Shown here: positions 24,222 through 33,325 of the stretch, piece after piece
Position numbering within the stretch: position 1 is the first letter of the stretch
Layout: the number at the start of each line of letters is the position of its first letter
NCBI RefSeq assembly: GCF_002252475.1
Contig: NZ_NNRK01000025.1
Span: forward strand, 248,001 to 312,000
Reading direction: 5' to 3'
From: Brucella rhizosphaerae
GTDB lineage: Bacteria; Pseudomonadota; Alphaproteobacteria; Rhizobiales; Rhizobiaceae
Length of the DNA: 64,000 nucleotides
Notes under the pieces: generated by a model
Databases searched by the model: none
The model's input: only the letters and a program-made list of their open reading frames with translations
Told to the model about the DNA's origin: nothing
Program-made: the position numbers and the translations under genes

Positions 24222-24319
24222 CCGGTTCACTCATTTGGATCGGCTGGACGGCCGTTGCGGAATGCGGTGAAAAGAATGCGGTTGATTGATATGCTCAATA
24301 GAACACAAAGGAACGACTC

Positions 24320-24727
24320 ATGAGCAATTTAGAAACAGCAATTGCGGTAGCTGCGGCGGCTCACATGGATCACAAGAGCGATTCCGGCGATCCCTACATT
24401 CTGCATCCGCTGCGTGTTATGATGGCCCAGAAGACGCTTGAAACGCAGATTCTGGCGATTATGCATGACATGATCGAGCACACCAATACATCATTGAATG
24501 ATGTCTACTCGTTCGGCTTTGACGACGACATCGTTTTGGCTTTGAATGCGATTACCCGGCGTGATGACGAAGACTATTTCGTCTACGTGAAGCGAGCCTG
24601 TTCAAATCCCATCGCGCGACCAGTCAAGATCGCTGATCTGCGCGATAACTTGCTCAGCTACGGCGATGACGAAGAAAGCAGAGTGCGTTACACGACCGCT
24701 CTGGAGATGCTCGGGGAGACGCCTTGA
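24320..24727 (+). CDS. Small HD-domain hydrolase, MESH1/SpoT-like
   Basis: 135 residues with ILHPLRVM, IMHDMIEHT (an HD pair in SpoT-like spacing) and VKIADLRDNL, the block that supplies further metal/substrate ligands. Resembles small alarmone hydrolases (MESH1/SAH) that cleave the 3' pyrophosphate of (p)ppGpp or related nucleotides. Located beyond attR in the second-element remnant. GGA ribosome site upstream; stop overlaps the next start (TTGA). Confidence 0.72.
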   Translation: MSNLETAIAVAAAAHMDHKSDSGDPYILHPLRVMMAQKTLETQILAIMHDMIEHTNTSLNDVYSFGFDDDIVLALNAITRRDDEDYFVYVKRACSNPIARPVKIADLRDNLLSYGDDEESRVRYTTALEMLGETP

Positions 24728-25056
24728 ACCAATTTTACGTAGGTCAGCAGGTCGCCTGCATCGATTCTGCTGTCGGCTTCGAGCAATATCTGGAGATCAA
24801 GGAAGGCGAGGTCTATACAATCGAGTGGATAGGACCTTTTGAGCATTACATTCACGGCTCTTATATCGGCGTGCGACTTAAGAATGTCGATCGCGGCACA
24901 TGTCCACAGTTCGGATATGAAAACCCGCCTTTTGCTGCCCGACGATTCCGCCCACTTGTTAAAGACCGCTTGTCGTCACTGCGAGGCTTGCTCGCAGACC
25001 GGCTTGTAACTGAGCAGTTTGAAGAGCCTAAGCGTAAGGTGAGGGACGTTGTGTGA
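24724..25056 (+). CDS. Duplicate of the 17832 phage protein, TTG start
   Basis: 110 residues, strongly similar throughout to the protein at 17832, including YLEIKEGEVYTIEWIGPFEHYIH, but beginning with TTG where the other copy has ATG. Both copies overlap the previous stop by the same 4-bp geometry, although the upstream genes differ (HD hydrolase here, nrdH there). Confidence 0.7.
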   Translation: MNQFYVGQQVACIDSAVGFEQYLEIKEGEVYTIEWIGPFEHYIHGSYIGVRLKNVDRGTCPQFGYENPPFAARRFRPLVKDRLSSLRGLLADRLVTEQFEEPKRKVRDVV

Positions 25057-25059
25057 TGG

Positions 25060-25448
25060 GTGGGATAAATCCCACGATCGATGATGTCGCAAAAGCCTTT
25101 TCATCGCCATCCATCAGAAGGCTGTGCAGGCGGGAAGAATATCCCTGATCGAATCTGACGGTGTGGGTCGACCAGCCATCACGAGTTGCCATGGTTGCTT
25201 ACAGCTGAACGAACTAAACAAAAACATGTCGTTTGCACTCGGAAACATCTTCAACGCCTAGAGCATTTCTGGATTAAGTTAAATCATTAGAAATGCTCGA
25301 TCTTTTTGTTTTTACGCACATCTTGCCCGAAAGCCGATACCTACTTTTCGGGATATGCTCTAGTCCGCTCCGGTCAAAAGGGCGCTGCCAGCCGTCTATT
25401 GATCTGAACGAGAATTATCTTTTTAGCTGAGCGCGTCAAAGTACTGGA
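25060..25448 (+). pseudogene. Decayed copy of the 18164 gene, split by a palindromic insert
   Basis: Nucleotide similarity to 18164-18445 is clear around GACCAGC...ACGAGTTGCCA and again from AACATGTCGTTTGCACTCGG, but the frame is broken. A 104-bp palindrome-ended element at 25259-25362 interrupts it after the codons matching GNIFKA. The remainder (GCTGCCAGCCGTCTAT...) continues beyond. Not expected to be functional. Confidence 0.72.
25259..25362. repeat. 104-bp palindrome-ended repeat, Bru-RS-like, inserted in pseudogene
   Basis: Terminal perfect 8-bp inverted repeats TAGAGCAT ... ATGCTCTA. The internal left half also folds (AGAGCATTTCT...AGAAATGCTC). Length and GCTCTA termini match a Brucella-group palindromic repeat class; compare 55619-55720. 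Boundary placed by alignment with the intact paralogue. Confidence 0.7.
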
Positions 25449-25459
25449 ACATAAAAAGA

Positions 25460-25474
25460 CCGCCCATTGGGCGG
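25460..25474 (-). terminator. Leftward terminator after the 79-aa gene
   Basis: CCGCCC-(ATT)-GGGCGG stem; minus-strand tail TCTTTTTAT. Confidence 0.7.
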
Positions 25475-25478
25475 CTTA

Positions 25479-25718
25479 TTATTCCATATCGGGGATTTCA
25501 CCATACTGGTAAATAATGGCTGGAGGTCCATATTCACCAATGTCTGGATCAGCTTCTCTGCTCCAAGCGACTATTCCGGTATGTTTTCCCTCCAGTGATC
25601 GAGCTGTACGCAACGCCCGTCCCTCGGTATCAAAGGCCACTGGATCAAAAGCGGAAACCAATTCACCATCATCATTTCTGTCAAATGCCGCAACCACGAT
25701 AAGACGAGCCGCCGTCAT
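25479..25718 (-). CDS. 79-aa phage-type protein of unknown function
   Basis: Reads TAARLIVVAAFDRNDDGELVSAF ... GIVAWSREADPDIGEYGPP. This pattern is familiar from small Rhizobiales phage proteins, without known function. It starts 5 nt after the 44-aa gene, in the same leftward operon behind the second LexA box. Confidence 0.7.
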   Translation of the reverse strand: MTAARLIVVAAFDRNDDGELVSAFDPVAFDTEGRALRTARSLEGKHTGIVAWSREADPDIGEYGPPAIIYQYGEIPDME

Positions 25719-25723
25719 TTAAT

Positions 25724-25858
25724 TCACTTTCCCTTACTGTCGAGGTCAAGCTCCGCATTATCTTCGGGGCCATTCGTGGTCTTCTTTTTAATAGCTTTTC
25801 CCTTGCCTGCTTTGGGTTCTGGTTGGCGGTCGGGTGAGCTTGTAAATTTTATTGCCAT
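25724..25858 (-). CDS. 44-aa Lys-rich phage-type protein
   Basis: 45 codons from ATG 25858: basic, Pro/Lys-rich first half (SSPDRQPEPKAGKGKAIKKK), acidic second half, so probably disordered. First gene of the two-gene leftward operon; starts 32 bp from the LexA box at 25890. Confidence 0.55.
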   Translation of the reverse strand: MAIKFTSSPDRQPEPKAGKGKAIKKKTTNGPEDNAELDLDSKGK

Positions 25859-25889
25859 GGATCTGCTGAACTACCTTTAAAGTAAGAAT

Positions 25890-25904
25890 GTTCTTAAAAT
25901 GTTC
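25890..25904 (-). promoter_or_regulatory. LexA box (GTTC-N7-GTTC), second-element copy
   Basis: GTTC-TTAAAAT-GTTC fits the consensus exactly and shares its GAATGTTC context with the box at 22670. Upstream of the 44-aa/79-aa operon. Confidence 0.7.
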
Positions 25905-26201
25905 TCATTTGGCAAGGATGTCAATCTTTATTCGTCTGGATTGGCATCGTTGCATCGATGTTTGAAAAATTGGCCTGATTGTGCGACGTCAGCGTTGTCG
26001 TTTTATACCCGCTCATCAATCCCAACACTGCTACCCTACCAGTGTGATTATTCAGATGCGCCTCGCCGAAAACCTCAGTTGGGCGTCAAGCCGCCCAACC
26101 TTCTGCTTGAAAGGCGAAAACGTGAGCTCACTAAGCTCGTCGCCGTTTGGGTCCCGTATTTGTCGCAGTGACAATCGCGTTAAGGGATGAGATGAGCGGT
26201 T
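25905..26201. other. 297-bp region without recognisable gene
   Basis: Only short weak frames on either strand. Likely the junction between the degraded element and the host chromosome. Confidence 0.4.
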
Positions 26202-26600
26202 ATGAGCCTTAAAGCCAGAATAGTCGGCGACAAGTTTGAAGCGGCCCTTTGGGTCGCGTCAATTGCGCTTGTCATTCTGTTTCAGGGTATCGTAACTTCT
26301 TACGCGCAAGCCTCTATGGTTGCGTGGTCCAATGGCCAAACTTCAGTCATCTGCTCGATCCATGAAGCTCAGGCCAATGGCGATGAAGCTCCGCTTAAGG
26401 ATCTTGCGCGTTCGTGCTGTTCAACGCTTTGTCAGGCCGCTTGCGCTATCGGCGCGGGCATTGCAGCTCAAACGCTTTCCTTTGCTTACCATGCAGTATT
26501 TGTTGCCCGTCATCATGTCGTGCGGCTTGTGGTTTACGGCCCACCTGATTTTCTGGCTGAAACCTATTTGCCCAGAGGTCCGCCCGCATTTTTCAGCTGA
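26202..26600 (+). CDS. Cys-rich small membrane protein, DUF2946-like layout
   Basis: 132 residues. N-terminal hydrophobic span (about 14-36), then a Cys-rich block (SCCSTLCQAAC at about 70-80), a second hydrophobic region and a PRGPPAFFS C-terminus. The PRGPPA ending and the position before a PepSY/TonB-type metal gene are typical of DUF2946-like proteins, which are linked to copper or iron handling in Proteobacteria. The assignment is by layout only. Confidence 0.55.
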   Translation: MSLKARIVGDKFEAALWVASIALVILFQGIVTSYAQASMVAWSNGQTSVICSIHEAQANGDEAPLKDLARSCCSTLCQAACAIGAGIAAQTLSFAYHAVFVARHHVVRLVVYGPPDFLAETYLPRGPPAFFS

Positions 26601-26746
26601 TGCATGAATCAAATCCGGCGTTTCGCAACTTTTGCGCGTTCTGATTGAAGCGCAGTTGCGTTCTGTCCGGCTTTTTCACACAGGCTGGAGATGCCAATGT
26701 TTTCTTTCTATCTGCACGCAGGTGCTGCACGAAATGCGGTGCGGCC

Positions 26747-28168
26747 ATGACCGATGCCATACTACCAAAAACTCAGTCAAAGAACGGTTCTGCCGATGCA
26801 GCGCGAGTTGCCGGTTCGGGTCTTAGGGCCTTCGTCACAAGGCTGCACTTCTATGTCGGGCTGTTCGTTGGTCCATTTATCCTGATCGCGGCGATCACAG
26901 GCACGCTTTATGTGCTGACGCCGCAGATTGAAAATATGATCTACCGAGATCAATTGCGCACGTCTTCTTTGGGCACAGTGCAGCCCTTGGCAGAGCAGGT
27001 GAAGGCCGCACGTGATTTTATCGGTGAGGAGCCGAAGCTTTTTGCCATCCGTCCATCGACAGGTCCGGGCTGGAACTCACGGGTTATGTTCAACGAACCG
27101 GGCCTTGGTGAATCTGAGAGCCGTGCAATCTTTGTTGATCCGATTACCTTGGCAATCAAGGGAGATCTGGTCGTCTATGGTACGAGCGGCGTTCTGCCAT
27201 TGCGCGCGTCCATCGACTATCTGCATCGTAATCTGATGCTCGGAAATTTTGGCCGCTATTATAGCGAGCTTGCGGCCTCATGGTTGTGGGTAGCGGCCCT
27301 TGGCGGTGTTCTGCTCTGGTGGTGGAAACGGGATATCCGGCGCAGTTCAAAGGCCAAAGAAAATGTACACTTGCGCACGCGGCGCCTGCACAGCCAGATC
27401 GGGATATGGATTGCTGTTGGGTTAGTCTTTATTTCGGCGACTGGCATGACATGGTCGCAATTGGCAGGTGGACGGATTGACGATTTTCGTGCAGCCGTCG
27501 GATGGATAACACCTTCCGTTTCGGCAACGCTCGATAAGCCAGCTGCAGCGGCTGATCCGCATGCTGAACACAACGATCATGGCAGTCATCAGGATCACAG
27601 TGCTGTTGCATCGACAATCGATTATGTCAGTCAGCTTGATGCTGTAAATCTTTTGTCGCGGCAATCTGGTTTGGACTCGCCAATGCTGGAAATTCGTCTT
27701 CCGCGAAATGCCGATCAGGCCTGGCTCGTCCGTGAATATGATCGCTCCTGGCCAACGCAGGTTGATACCATTGCTATTGATCCGCGTGACATGAAGGTAA
27801 TCAGCAGGGCCGATTTTGAAACATTCCCGATCATTGCCAAGCTCATTCGCTGGGGAATTGATTTGCATATGGGTGTTCTGTTTGGCGTCGCTAATCAGGT
27901 TGTTATGGCTTTGCTCGGATTGTCGCTGATAGGCATGATTATCTATGGCTATCGCATCTGGTGGCAGCGACGGCCACCGGTTGGGGCCACGCCACGAACG
28001 TTGATCCAGAGCTGGCTCTATCTCAACGCAGCGCAGAGAGTTCTGATTGTGGTGGTCGCGGCCGCTATAGGCTGGGCTCTGCCGATGATCGGATTAAGCC
28101 TGATTGCATTTATGCTGGTTGATCTGGCGCGCTGGCGCTTCAGCAACACGAGGGCTGTTAAAGCTTGA
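26747..28168 (+). CDS. PepSY-TM domain membrane protein
   Basis: 473 residues from ATG 26747, which overlaps a tiny upstream reading frame (ATGA). Contains four long hydrophobic spans in the PepSY-TM arrangement: FYVGLFVGPFILIAAITGTLYVL, about 180-200, about 235-255, and a C-terminal pair. A His-rich loop (HAEHNDHGSHQDHS, about residues 272-285) may bind metal. These proteins are membrane partners of iron or copper uptake/reduction systems. Ends before a strong bidirectional terminator. Confidence 0.8.
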   Translation: MTDAILPKTQSKNGSADAARVAGSGLRAFVTRLHFYVGLFVGPFILIAAITGTLYVLTPQIENMIYRDQLRTSSLGTVQPLAEQVKAARDFIGEEPKLFAIRPSTGPGWNSRVMFNEPGLGESESRAIFVDPITLAIKGDLVVYGTSGVLPLRASIDYLHRNLMLGNFGRYYSELAASWLWVAALGGVLLWWWKRDIRRSSKAKENVHLRTRRLHSQIGIWIAVGLVFISATGMTWSQLAGGRIDDFRAAVGWITPSVSATLDKPAAAADPHAEHNDHGSHQDHSAVASTIDYVSQLDAVNLLSRQSGLDSPMLEIRLPRNADQAWLVREYDRSWPTQVDTIAIDPRDMKVISRADFETFPIIAKLIRWGIDLHMGVLFGVANQVVMALLGLSLIGMIIYGYRIWWQRRPPVGATPRTLIQSWLYLNAAQRVLIVVVAAAIGWALPMIGLSLIAFMLVDLARWRFSNTRAVKA

Positions 28169-28173
28169 TGCAT

Positions 28174-28204
28174 AATGGCACCGACATTCTTTGTCGGTGC
28201 CATT
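28174..28204. terminator. Bidirectional terminator between convergent genes
   Basis: Perfect 13-bp stem AATGGCACCGACA / TGTCGGTGCCATT with a 5-nt loop between the PepSY gene and acvB. Confidence 0.8.
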
Positions 28205-28210
28205 TCTGTT

Positions 28211-29623
28211 TCAGCTTGCCGGGCGTGGTGGCAAGCCCGCGCGAGCGCGCATCTTGTCGAGCAAGGCTGCGGCAATCGGCTCATAGTTTTCATCAAAATG
28301 ATGCCCGCCGGATAACTTCATCAGGTCAGCGCCTTTAAGTTCAGGTGCTGTGCAGGCGGTGTCATCTTCTTCTTCGCCGTAGACGCAGACAACACGATCC
28401 AGTGGGATCGTAGTGATAGCTGGCACAACGTCCTTGTCGCCATCCATACCAAGCCAGCCTTCAATAGAAACCTGAAATGTTGTTGTAGTTTCAACGCCGA
28501 GAAGTCCGACCATCTTCGTGCGGTCCTGAAGTGCAGGGTCAAGATATTTCCATGCAAATGGGAATGTATCTGCCCCGAACGAATAGCCAAGAACTGCGAC
28601 TGGCAGTTTGCCTGTCGGGTCGGCTTTCTGGATCATTGCAGTTGTATCGCGTGCGATTTCTTCCGGTGTGCGCTCAGACCAGAAATAGCGCAGTGAATCG
28701 ACGCCGATTACATGAACGCCATGAGCCTGTAACCATTCGCCGATTGACTTGTCGAGATCGCGCCAGCCGCCATCGCCTGAATAGAACACAGCGACCATAT
28801 CGCTCTTGCCGCCTTTGGCAGGGAGATCGACAATTGGCAATGCTTCGTTCTTGGCATCCTGATCGGCCATGGCAACGACATTATCGACAGCCATCTTCAT
28901 ACGTGCCGGGAAATCGGGTCCCGATTGCAGCACCGCAATTTTTTTCTGACGCGCATCAACCGGGTTATTCACCGGCGATCCTGTGGGCGCGATCACCAGT
29001 GTCGGGGCAGGCATATTTACATCATAGCCGTAGGTGAAGCCGCCATCAGGTGCTTTGGTGGCTTCGGCTGCTTCCGTACACGAAGGCAGACGTGTTTTCG
29101 CAGGTGACGGGTCGAGAGCGATAGCGCCTGCGATGGTTGCATCGGGCGAATCCGATGCGGCCGCATAGGCAATCGTTGCACCCTGACCAATGCCGGTTAC
29201 GACCGGATGATAATAGACATCGAGATCAAGTCCGCGAAGGGCTTCCTTTGCGATGGCTTCAAAATCGGAGTCGAGATAGTTGCACTCGCCATCCTCTTTA
29301 TCGAGCGCTGCCTTCCAGGGTCCGAGTTCAACAGGCAGAACGATGATATTGCGTGCCAGCATAGCGTCCATATAGCTACGCTCATTGTCGCCAATGCCCT
29401 TTTCATCGCTGAGAAGAATAGCAAGGCCGACAGGATCGCCCTTAGGCATATAAACCGGAATATTCGACAGCCGCTCGGCACTTGCATGAATGACTGGTTC
29501 ATCGGCATTGAAGAATTGCGCCCATTGGCGTGCAATCTTGCCGGGGTGGAGCGCTGCATAGGCACCGGCACCACCAATCAACGCCAACCCAAGAACGGTT
29601 AAAAGAATGCGTCGCTTCTTCAT
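28211..29623 (-). CDS. acvB: AcvB/VirJ family lysyl-phosphatidylglycerol hydrolase
   Basis: 470 residues: N-terminal membrane segment (about 6-24), a first alpha/beta domain (about 55-230) and the VirJ-type alpha/beta-hydrolase domain with nucleophile motif GYSFGAD. Homologues AcvB (Agrobacterium) and AtvA (Rhizobium tropici) degrade lysyl-PG in the periplasm and affect acid tolerance and plant interaction. Start overlaps the lpiA stop (ATGA), so the pair is one operon. Confidence 0.85.
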   Translation of the reverse strand: MKKRRILLTVLGLALIGGAGAYAALHPGKIARQWAQFFNADEPVIHASAERLSNIPVYMPKGDPVGLAILLSDEKGIGDNERSYMDAMLARNIIVLPVELGPWKAALDKEDGECNYLDSDFEAIAKEALRGLDLDVYYHPVVTGIGQGATIAYAAASDSPDATIAGAIALDPSPAKTRLPSCTEAAEATKAPDGGFTYGYDVNMPAPTLVIAPTGSPVNNPVDARQKKIAVLQSGPDFPARMKMAVDNVVAMADQDAKNEALPIVDLPAKGGKSDMVAVFYSGDGGWRDLDKSIGEWLQAHGVHVIGVDSLRYFWSERTPEEIARDTTAMIQKADPTGKLPVAVLGYSFGADTFPFAWKYLDPALQDRTKMVGLLGVETTTTFQVSIEGWLGMDGDKDVVPAITTIPLDRVVCVYGEEEDDTACTAPELKGADLMKLSGGHHFDENYEPIAAALLDKMRARAGLPPRPAS

Positions 29624-32238
29624 TTGCGGATGAACTCCAGAGGGCTACCGTTGATCAGTGTTGTGGCATCAATAAGTGTACGTGGTGTTTCCAGGCCGCC
29701 GGGACACACCATGTAATGCGGCGTCCATATAGGGTCAAACTTCTCTTTGAAGGCCTTGAGGCCGTCGAAGTGATAAAGGTCCGCACCGCGCCGATAGATG
29801 AACGAACCAAAACGGTTCCAGCGTGAAGCAAGTCTGCTACGGTTCAGGCCAGAGAGCGGTGCCGCCCCAAGATTAAACCATTTATAGCCCTGATCCTTAC
29901 TATACATAAGCAGCTTGGCAAAAAGTGCATCCATCAGAAGCTTATGCACGTCGGGCATGTAACGCATCAGGTCGACCGTGATTTCGTATTTGTCAGCTCC
30001 GCGCCACAAATTGGCGAAAGCAACAATCTCGCCATCCTTTTTCATCACGGCGACGTCAAAGCGTTCCATATAATCATCATCGAAATAGCCGAGCGAAAAG
30101 CCCTTTTCGCTGCCGGATTTATGATCGAGCCACGCATCGGATATTTCCCGCAGGCGAGGCACGAGCGGCGGTACGTCTTTCACGTCGATGACTTCAAAAG
30201 TCAGCCCATCCTTGTCAACCTTGCGGTCGGCATAACGGAATGGCTGGCGGCGAGGGCCTTCGAGTGAGAAATCAGTGAGACCGACACGTGCGACTTCGCC
30301 GAGCTTGAGTGCGACAAGTCCCATATCCAGAAACAGCGGCAGGCTTTCTGGCCCAATGCCGTAAAACACGGTGCGCAATGCCATTTTATCGGCAAGGCCG
30401 TGGAAAGACCATGCAAGTTCTCTGGCGGCCTGCTTATCTCCGATTGGTTCACCCAGGGCGATCAGACTGCCCCCGGATTGCGCATACATAATGAACGCAT
30501 TTTTATCGGGTGCCAGCAGGAACTGCTTGTCGCCCAGCATGGCGAGAGCGGCATCTGTATGCGGGCAAGCGGCCACAAGTGCGGGGACAGCATCCGGAAT
30601 GGAGTAATCGCGTTTGCGCTTGCGCTGGCTGTGTCTGTTGATGATCGAGTGGAGGCCAACTGCGGCAACCACCGCAAAGACCAGAATAGTTGCACGCAGG
30701 AAGCGTGGTGCATTGTCATTCCACGCAAAGTCCCACCAGAGATCGTTGGAATATTCAACGTGGCGATAGACGAAGAAACCCAGCCATGTGGAAACAATGA
30801 CAGTGGTGCCAACCGATGCAATCCAGCTCCAGCTCAGTTCAAACGGGCCGGAGATCGGGCGTCGATAGAAGGAATCGCGGAAGCCCCACAATGCAAAGGC
30901 AAAGAGGCAGAGAATGGTTGCTTCTTCCCAGTCGAGGCCTTTGGTGAGTGAGAAAACGGCGCCAAAAAGCAGAAGGGCAAGAGCGGCGATCCACGCGCGT
31001 TCCAGCCGTTTAAACAGGCCGCGGGCAACGATCAGCAGTGCTACACCGACGAGACTTGCTGCAAGATGCGATGTTTCAACGAAAAACTCAGGTACGATTC
31101 CTGATAGTATTTTTGTTCGGTTATGCAGGTCTGGCGTTGCGCCTGAAACCAGCAAAATGATGCCGCCAAGAAAGATGATACTCGCAGAAAGTCCCGGTAT
31201 CAAAGGTTCGACGAGGCGCTTGGCGAATTTGGCTTGCCGTCCCAGCATTTGCCGGCGGCGCATGATTTCCCAGATCAGAATGCCAGCTGTGGAGACAACA
31301 AGCGGCATGACCGTATAGATCACGCGATAGGCAAGAAGTGCAGCAATTGCATCGGGTTGTCCGCCAATGCCGAGACCGGCAATGATTGTCGCTTCAAAGG
31401 CACCAAGTCCACCCGGTGCGTGGCTTGCAATGCCGAGCACTATGGCAATGACATAAACGAGTGAGAAGACAGCAAAGCTTGGAACCGCGTCCTGTGGCAT
31501 CAGTACATAGAGCGTTGCAGCAGCTGCGCCGACATCGACAAGTCCCGCAAAAATCTGTGTGATTGCACCTTTGGAGTTAGGCAGGCGCAGGCTGAGCGAT
31601 CCAAAGCGCAGCGTGCGTTCGCCATGTGAAAGCCAGTAGATCAGCCAGCCGATGCAGCCCAGAATGACGATACCCGCAACAATATCGATGCGAGAGTCGA
31701 TCGTTGAAATCCACGGTACATCTTGCGGATCGATAAGAAGTGCTGCTCCCACCATGATGATGAGCGCAAACCAGATTGCAAACCAGGACGTGCCGACAAT
31801 CTTGCCGATATCTGCAAGACTGATGCCTTCAGCCGCATAGATACGATAGCGAAGCGCACCTCCCGTCAGAAGTGAGAAGCCGATTGCATTGGAAATCGCA
31901 TATCCTGCCGCACCCGCCACAGCTGCAATGCGGCGAGGTATCTGGTTTGGAGCAATGGTGTCCACTGCAACCACGTCATACAGCGCAACGGCTGCATAGC
32001 TTAGCATGGTGAAGAAGACTGCAAGCCCGATGGTCGTCCATGATATCGCATGAAACGCCTCAAGCGTGTCCTTGCGCGATGTATTCTGGAGCAGATTTTC
32101 CAGAATATAGATTGCAAGCAGGGCGATCGCTATGCCTGCTATGGGAAACAGAAAATGCTGGTAGCGCTTCAGCCAACCGAAAGATTTATTCTGTCTGGCA
32201 GGTACTGAAGAAGGTTCTTCATTCTCAATTAAGCTCAT
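29620..32238 (-). CDS. lpiA: Lysyl-phosphatidylglycerol synthase/flippase
   Basis: 872 residues from ATG 32238 (MSLIENEEP); upstream frame is open but has no better start. N-terminal flippase part with about 14 spans, and C-terminal cytosolic domain with the GNAT-like fold ([44 protein letters not shown]). Transfers lysine from lysyl-tRNA to phosphatidylglycerol and flips the product, raising surface charge. The acid-inducible lpiA-acvB order is conserved in Rhizobiales. Confidence 0.9.
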   Translation of the reverse strand: MSLIENEEPSSVPARQNKSFGWLKRYQHFLFPIAGIAIALLAIYILENLLQNTSRKDTLEAFHAISWTTIGLAVFFTMLSYAAVALYDVVAVDTIAPNQIPRRIAAVAGAAGYAISNAIGFSLLTGGALRYRIYAAEGISLADIGKIVGTSWFAIWFALIIMVGAALLIDPQDVPWISTIDSRIDIVAGIVILGCIGWLIYWLSHGERTLRFGSLSLRLPNSKGAITQIFAGLVDVGAAAATLYVLMPQDAVPSFAVFSLVYVIAIVLGIASHAPGGLGAFEATIIAGLGIGGQPDAIAALLAYRVIYTVMPLVVSTAGILIWEIMRRRQMLGRQAKFAKRLVEPLIPGLSASIIFLGGIILLVSGATPDLHNRTKILSGIVPEFFVETSHLAASLVGVALLIVARGLFKRLERAWIAALALLLFGAVFSLTKGLDWEEATILCLFAFALWGFRDSFYRRPISGPFELSWSWIASVGTTVIVSTWLGFFVYRHVEYSNDLWWDFAWNDNAPRFLRATILVFAVVAAVGLHSIINRHSQRKRKRDYSIPDAVPALVAACPHTDAALAMLGDKQFLLAPDKNAFIMYAQSGGSLIALGEPIGDKQAARELAWSFHGLADKMALRTVFYGIGPESLPLFLDMGLVALKLGEVARVGLTDFSLEGPRRQPFRYADRKVDKDGLTFEVIDVKDVPPLVPRLREISDAWLDHKSGSEKGFSLGYFDDDYMERFDVAVMKKDGEIVAFANLWRGADKYEITVDLMRYMPDVHKLLMDALFAKLLMYSKDQGYKWFNLGAAPLSGLNRSRLASRWNRFGSFIYRRGADLYHFDGLKAFKEKFDPIWTPHYMVCPGGLETPRTLIDATTLINGSPLEFIRK

Positions 32239-32504
32239 CGGAGCGTCGTCCAGTTGGAGCAATCTAAAATTGCGCAAGTGATCTTGATTTAGGGCGAACT
32301 TATGTTCGAGCGAGATGCCGCATTGAAAATATTCAAAGTAATGCCGAAGTTGGGCTATAAGGCCAGCAAATGGCATTCGCCGCAAGCATTTTGAGTGAAA
32401 TCGGAAAGTTCGAGATTTTTTTCCGCATTTTGATCAAAAACAAATCAATAGAACAGCTTATCTGGTTCAGATAAGAAGTGTTCTATGTGAAAAATGAGGT
32501 TTTG

Positions 32505-33254
32505 GTGCTCAGTGTTTCTTATCTGACGGCTGCTGGCGCAGGTGCGCTGTCGTTCTTATCGCCCTGTGTTCTGCCGCTGGTCCCGCCTTATCTATGCTAT
32601 ATGGCAGGCGTGAGCGTTGAGGATTTTCGCGCTGAAAAGGAATCACGTATTGCCGCCGCGTCCATACAACGCCGTTCGCTGGCATTTGCTGCGATCTCCT
32701 TCGTGCTCGGTTTTACCACTGTTTTTGTAGCGCTTGGCGCTGGTGCTTCGTCCATCGGCGCATTTCTGCGCATGTGGCAGCAGGAAATCGCCATGGTGGC
32801 GGGTGTCGTCATCATTTTGATGGGGCTTAACTTCCTTGGTATATTGCGGTTCTCGTTTTTGTCTCGCGAAGCACGCTTTCAGGCGCGCAATGCCCCTGCG
32901 TCACCGCTTGGGGCCTATGTCATGGGCCTGGCTTTTGCTTTCGGCTGGACGCCTTGTATCGGGCCGGTTCTCGGACCAATTCTCACATTGGCTGGCGGCA
33001 GCAGCACAGTGGGTGAGGGTGCTGCCCTTTTGGCCGTTTATTCGCTGGGACTTGGTATTCCGTTTCTGATCGCCGCCCTTTTTTCGGGCGCATTCATGCG
33101 GTTTCTGTCGAGGTTCCGCGTTCACCTTGGAAAAGTCGAAAAGGCAATGGGCGCACTTCTCGTTATTGCCGGCGTGCTCTTCCTCACGGGCGGTATGCAG
33201 TCGTTTTCATTCTGGTTACTCGAAACCTTCCCAGCATTGGGCCGATTGGGCTAA
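32505..33254 (+). CDS. ccdA: Cytochrome c biogenesis protein CcdA
   Basis: 249 residues from GTG 32505 (GAGG 5 nt upstream), in preference to GTG 32478. Six spans. Redox Cys pair in SPCVLPLVPP and GWTPCIGP, the hallmark of the DsbD/CcdA family. Carries electrons from cytosolic thioredoxin to the periplasm for haem attachment to cytochrome c. Confidence 0.9.
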   Translation: MLSVSYLTAAGAGALSFLSPCVLPLVPPYLCYMAGVSVEDFRAEKESRIAAASIQRRSLAFAAISFVLGFTTVFVALGAGASSIGAFLRMWQQEIAMVAGVVIILMGLNFLGILRFSFLSREARFQARNAPASPLGAYVMGLAFAFGWTPCIGPVLGPILTLAGGSSTVGEGAALLAVYSLGLGIPFLIAALFSGAFMRFLSRFRVHLGKVEKAMGALLVIAGVLFLTGGMQSFSFWLLETFPALGRLG

Positions 33255-33325
33255 GCAGTCCGTAAATTTCCATATACGCTTTGATGCTATGAGCAGATAA
33301 GCCTTCAATTATTCTGGACGATACA

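Noticed and set aside
24287-24300. GAAC-N6-GAAC before the HD hydrolase as a LexA box
   Set aside because: Spacing is 6 rather than 7. Position approximate.
25899-26171. 90-aa rightward ORF after the second LexA box
   Set aside because: No ribosome site, no protein-like pattern, and several similar frames in both strands of the same stretch.
30400-31318. Long rightward ORFs within lpiA
   Set aside because: Antisense frames caused by codon bias; the lpiA translation has clear family signatures.
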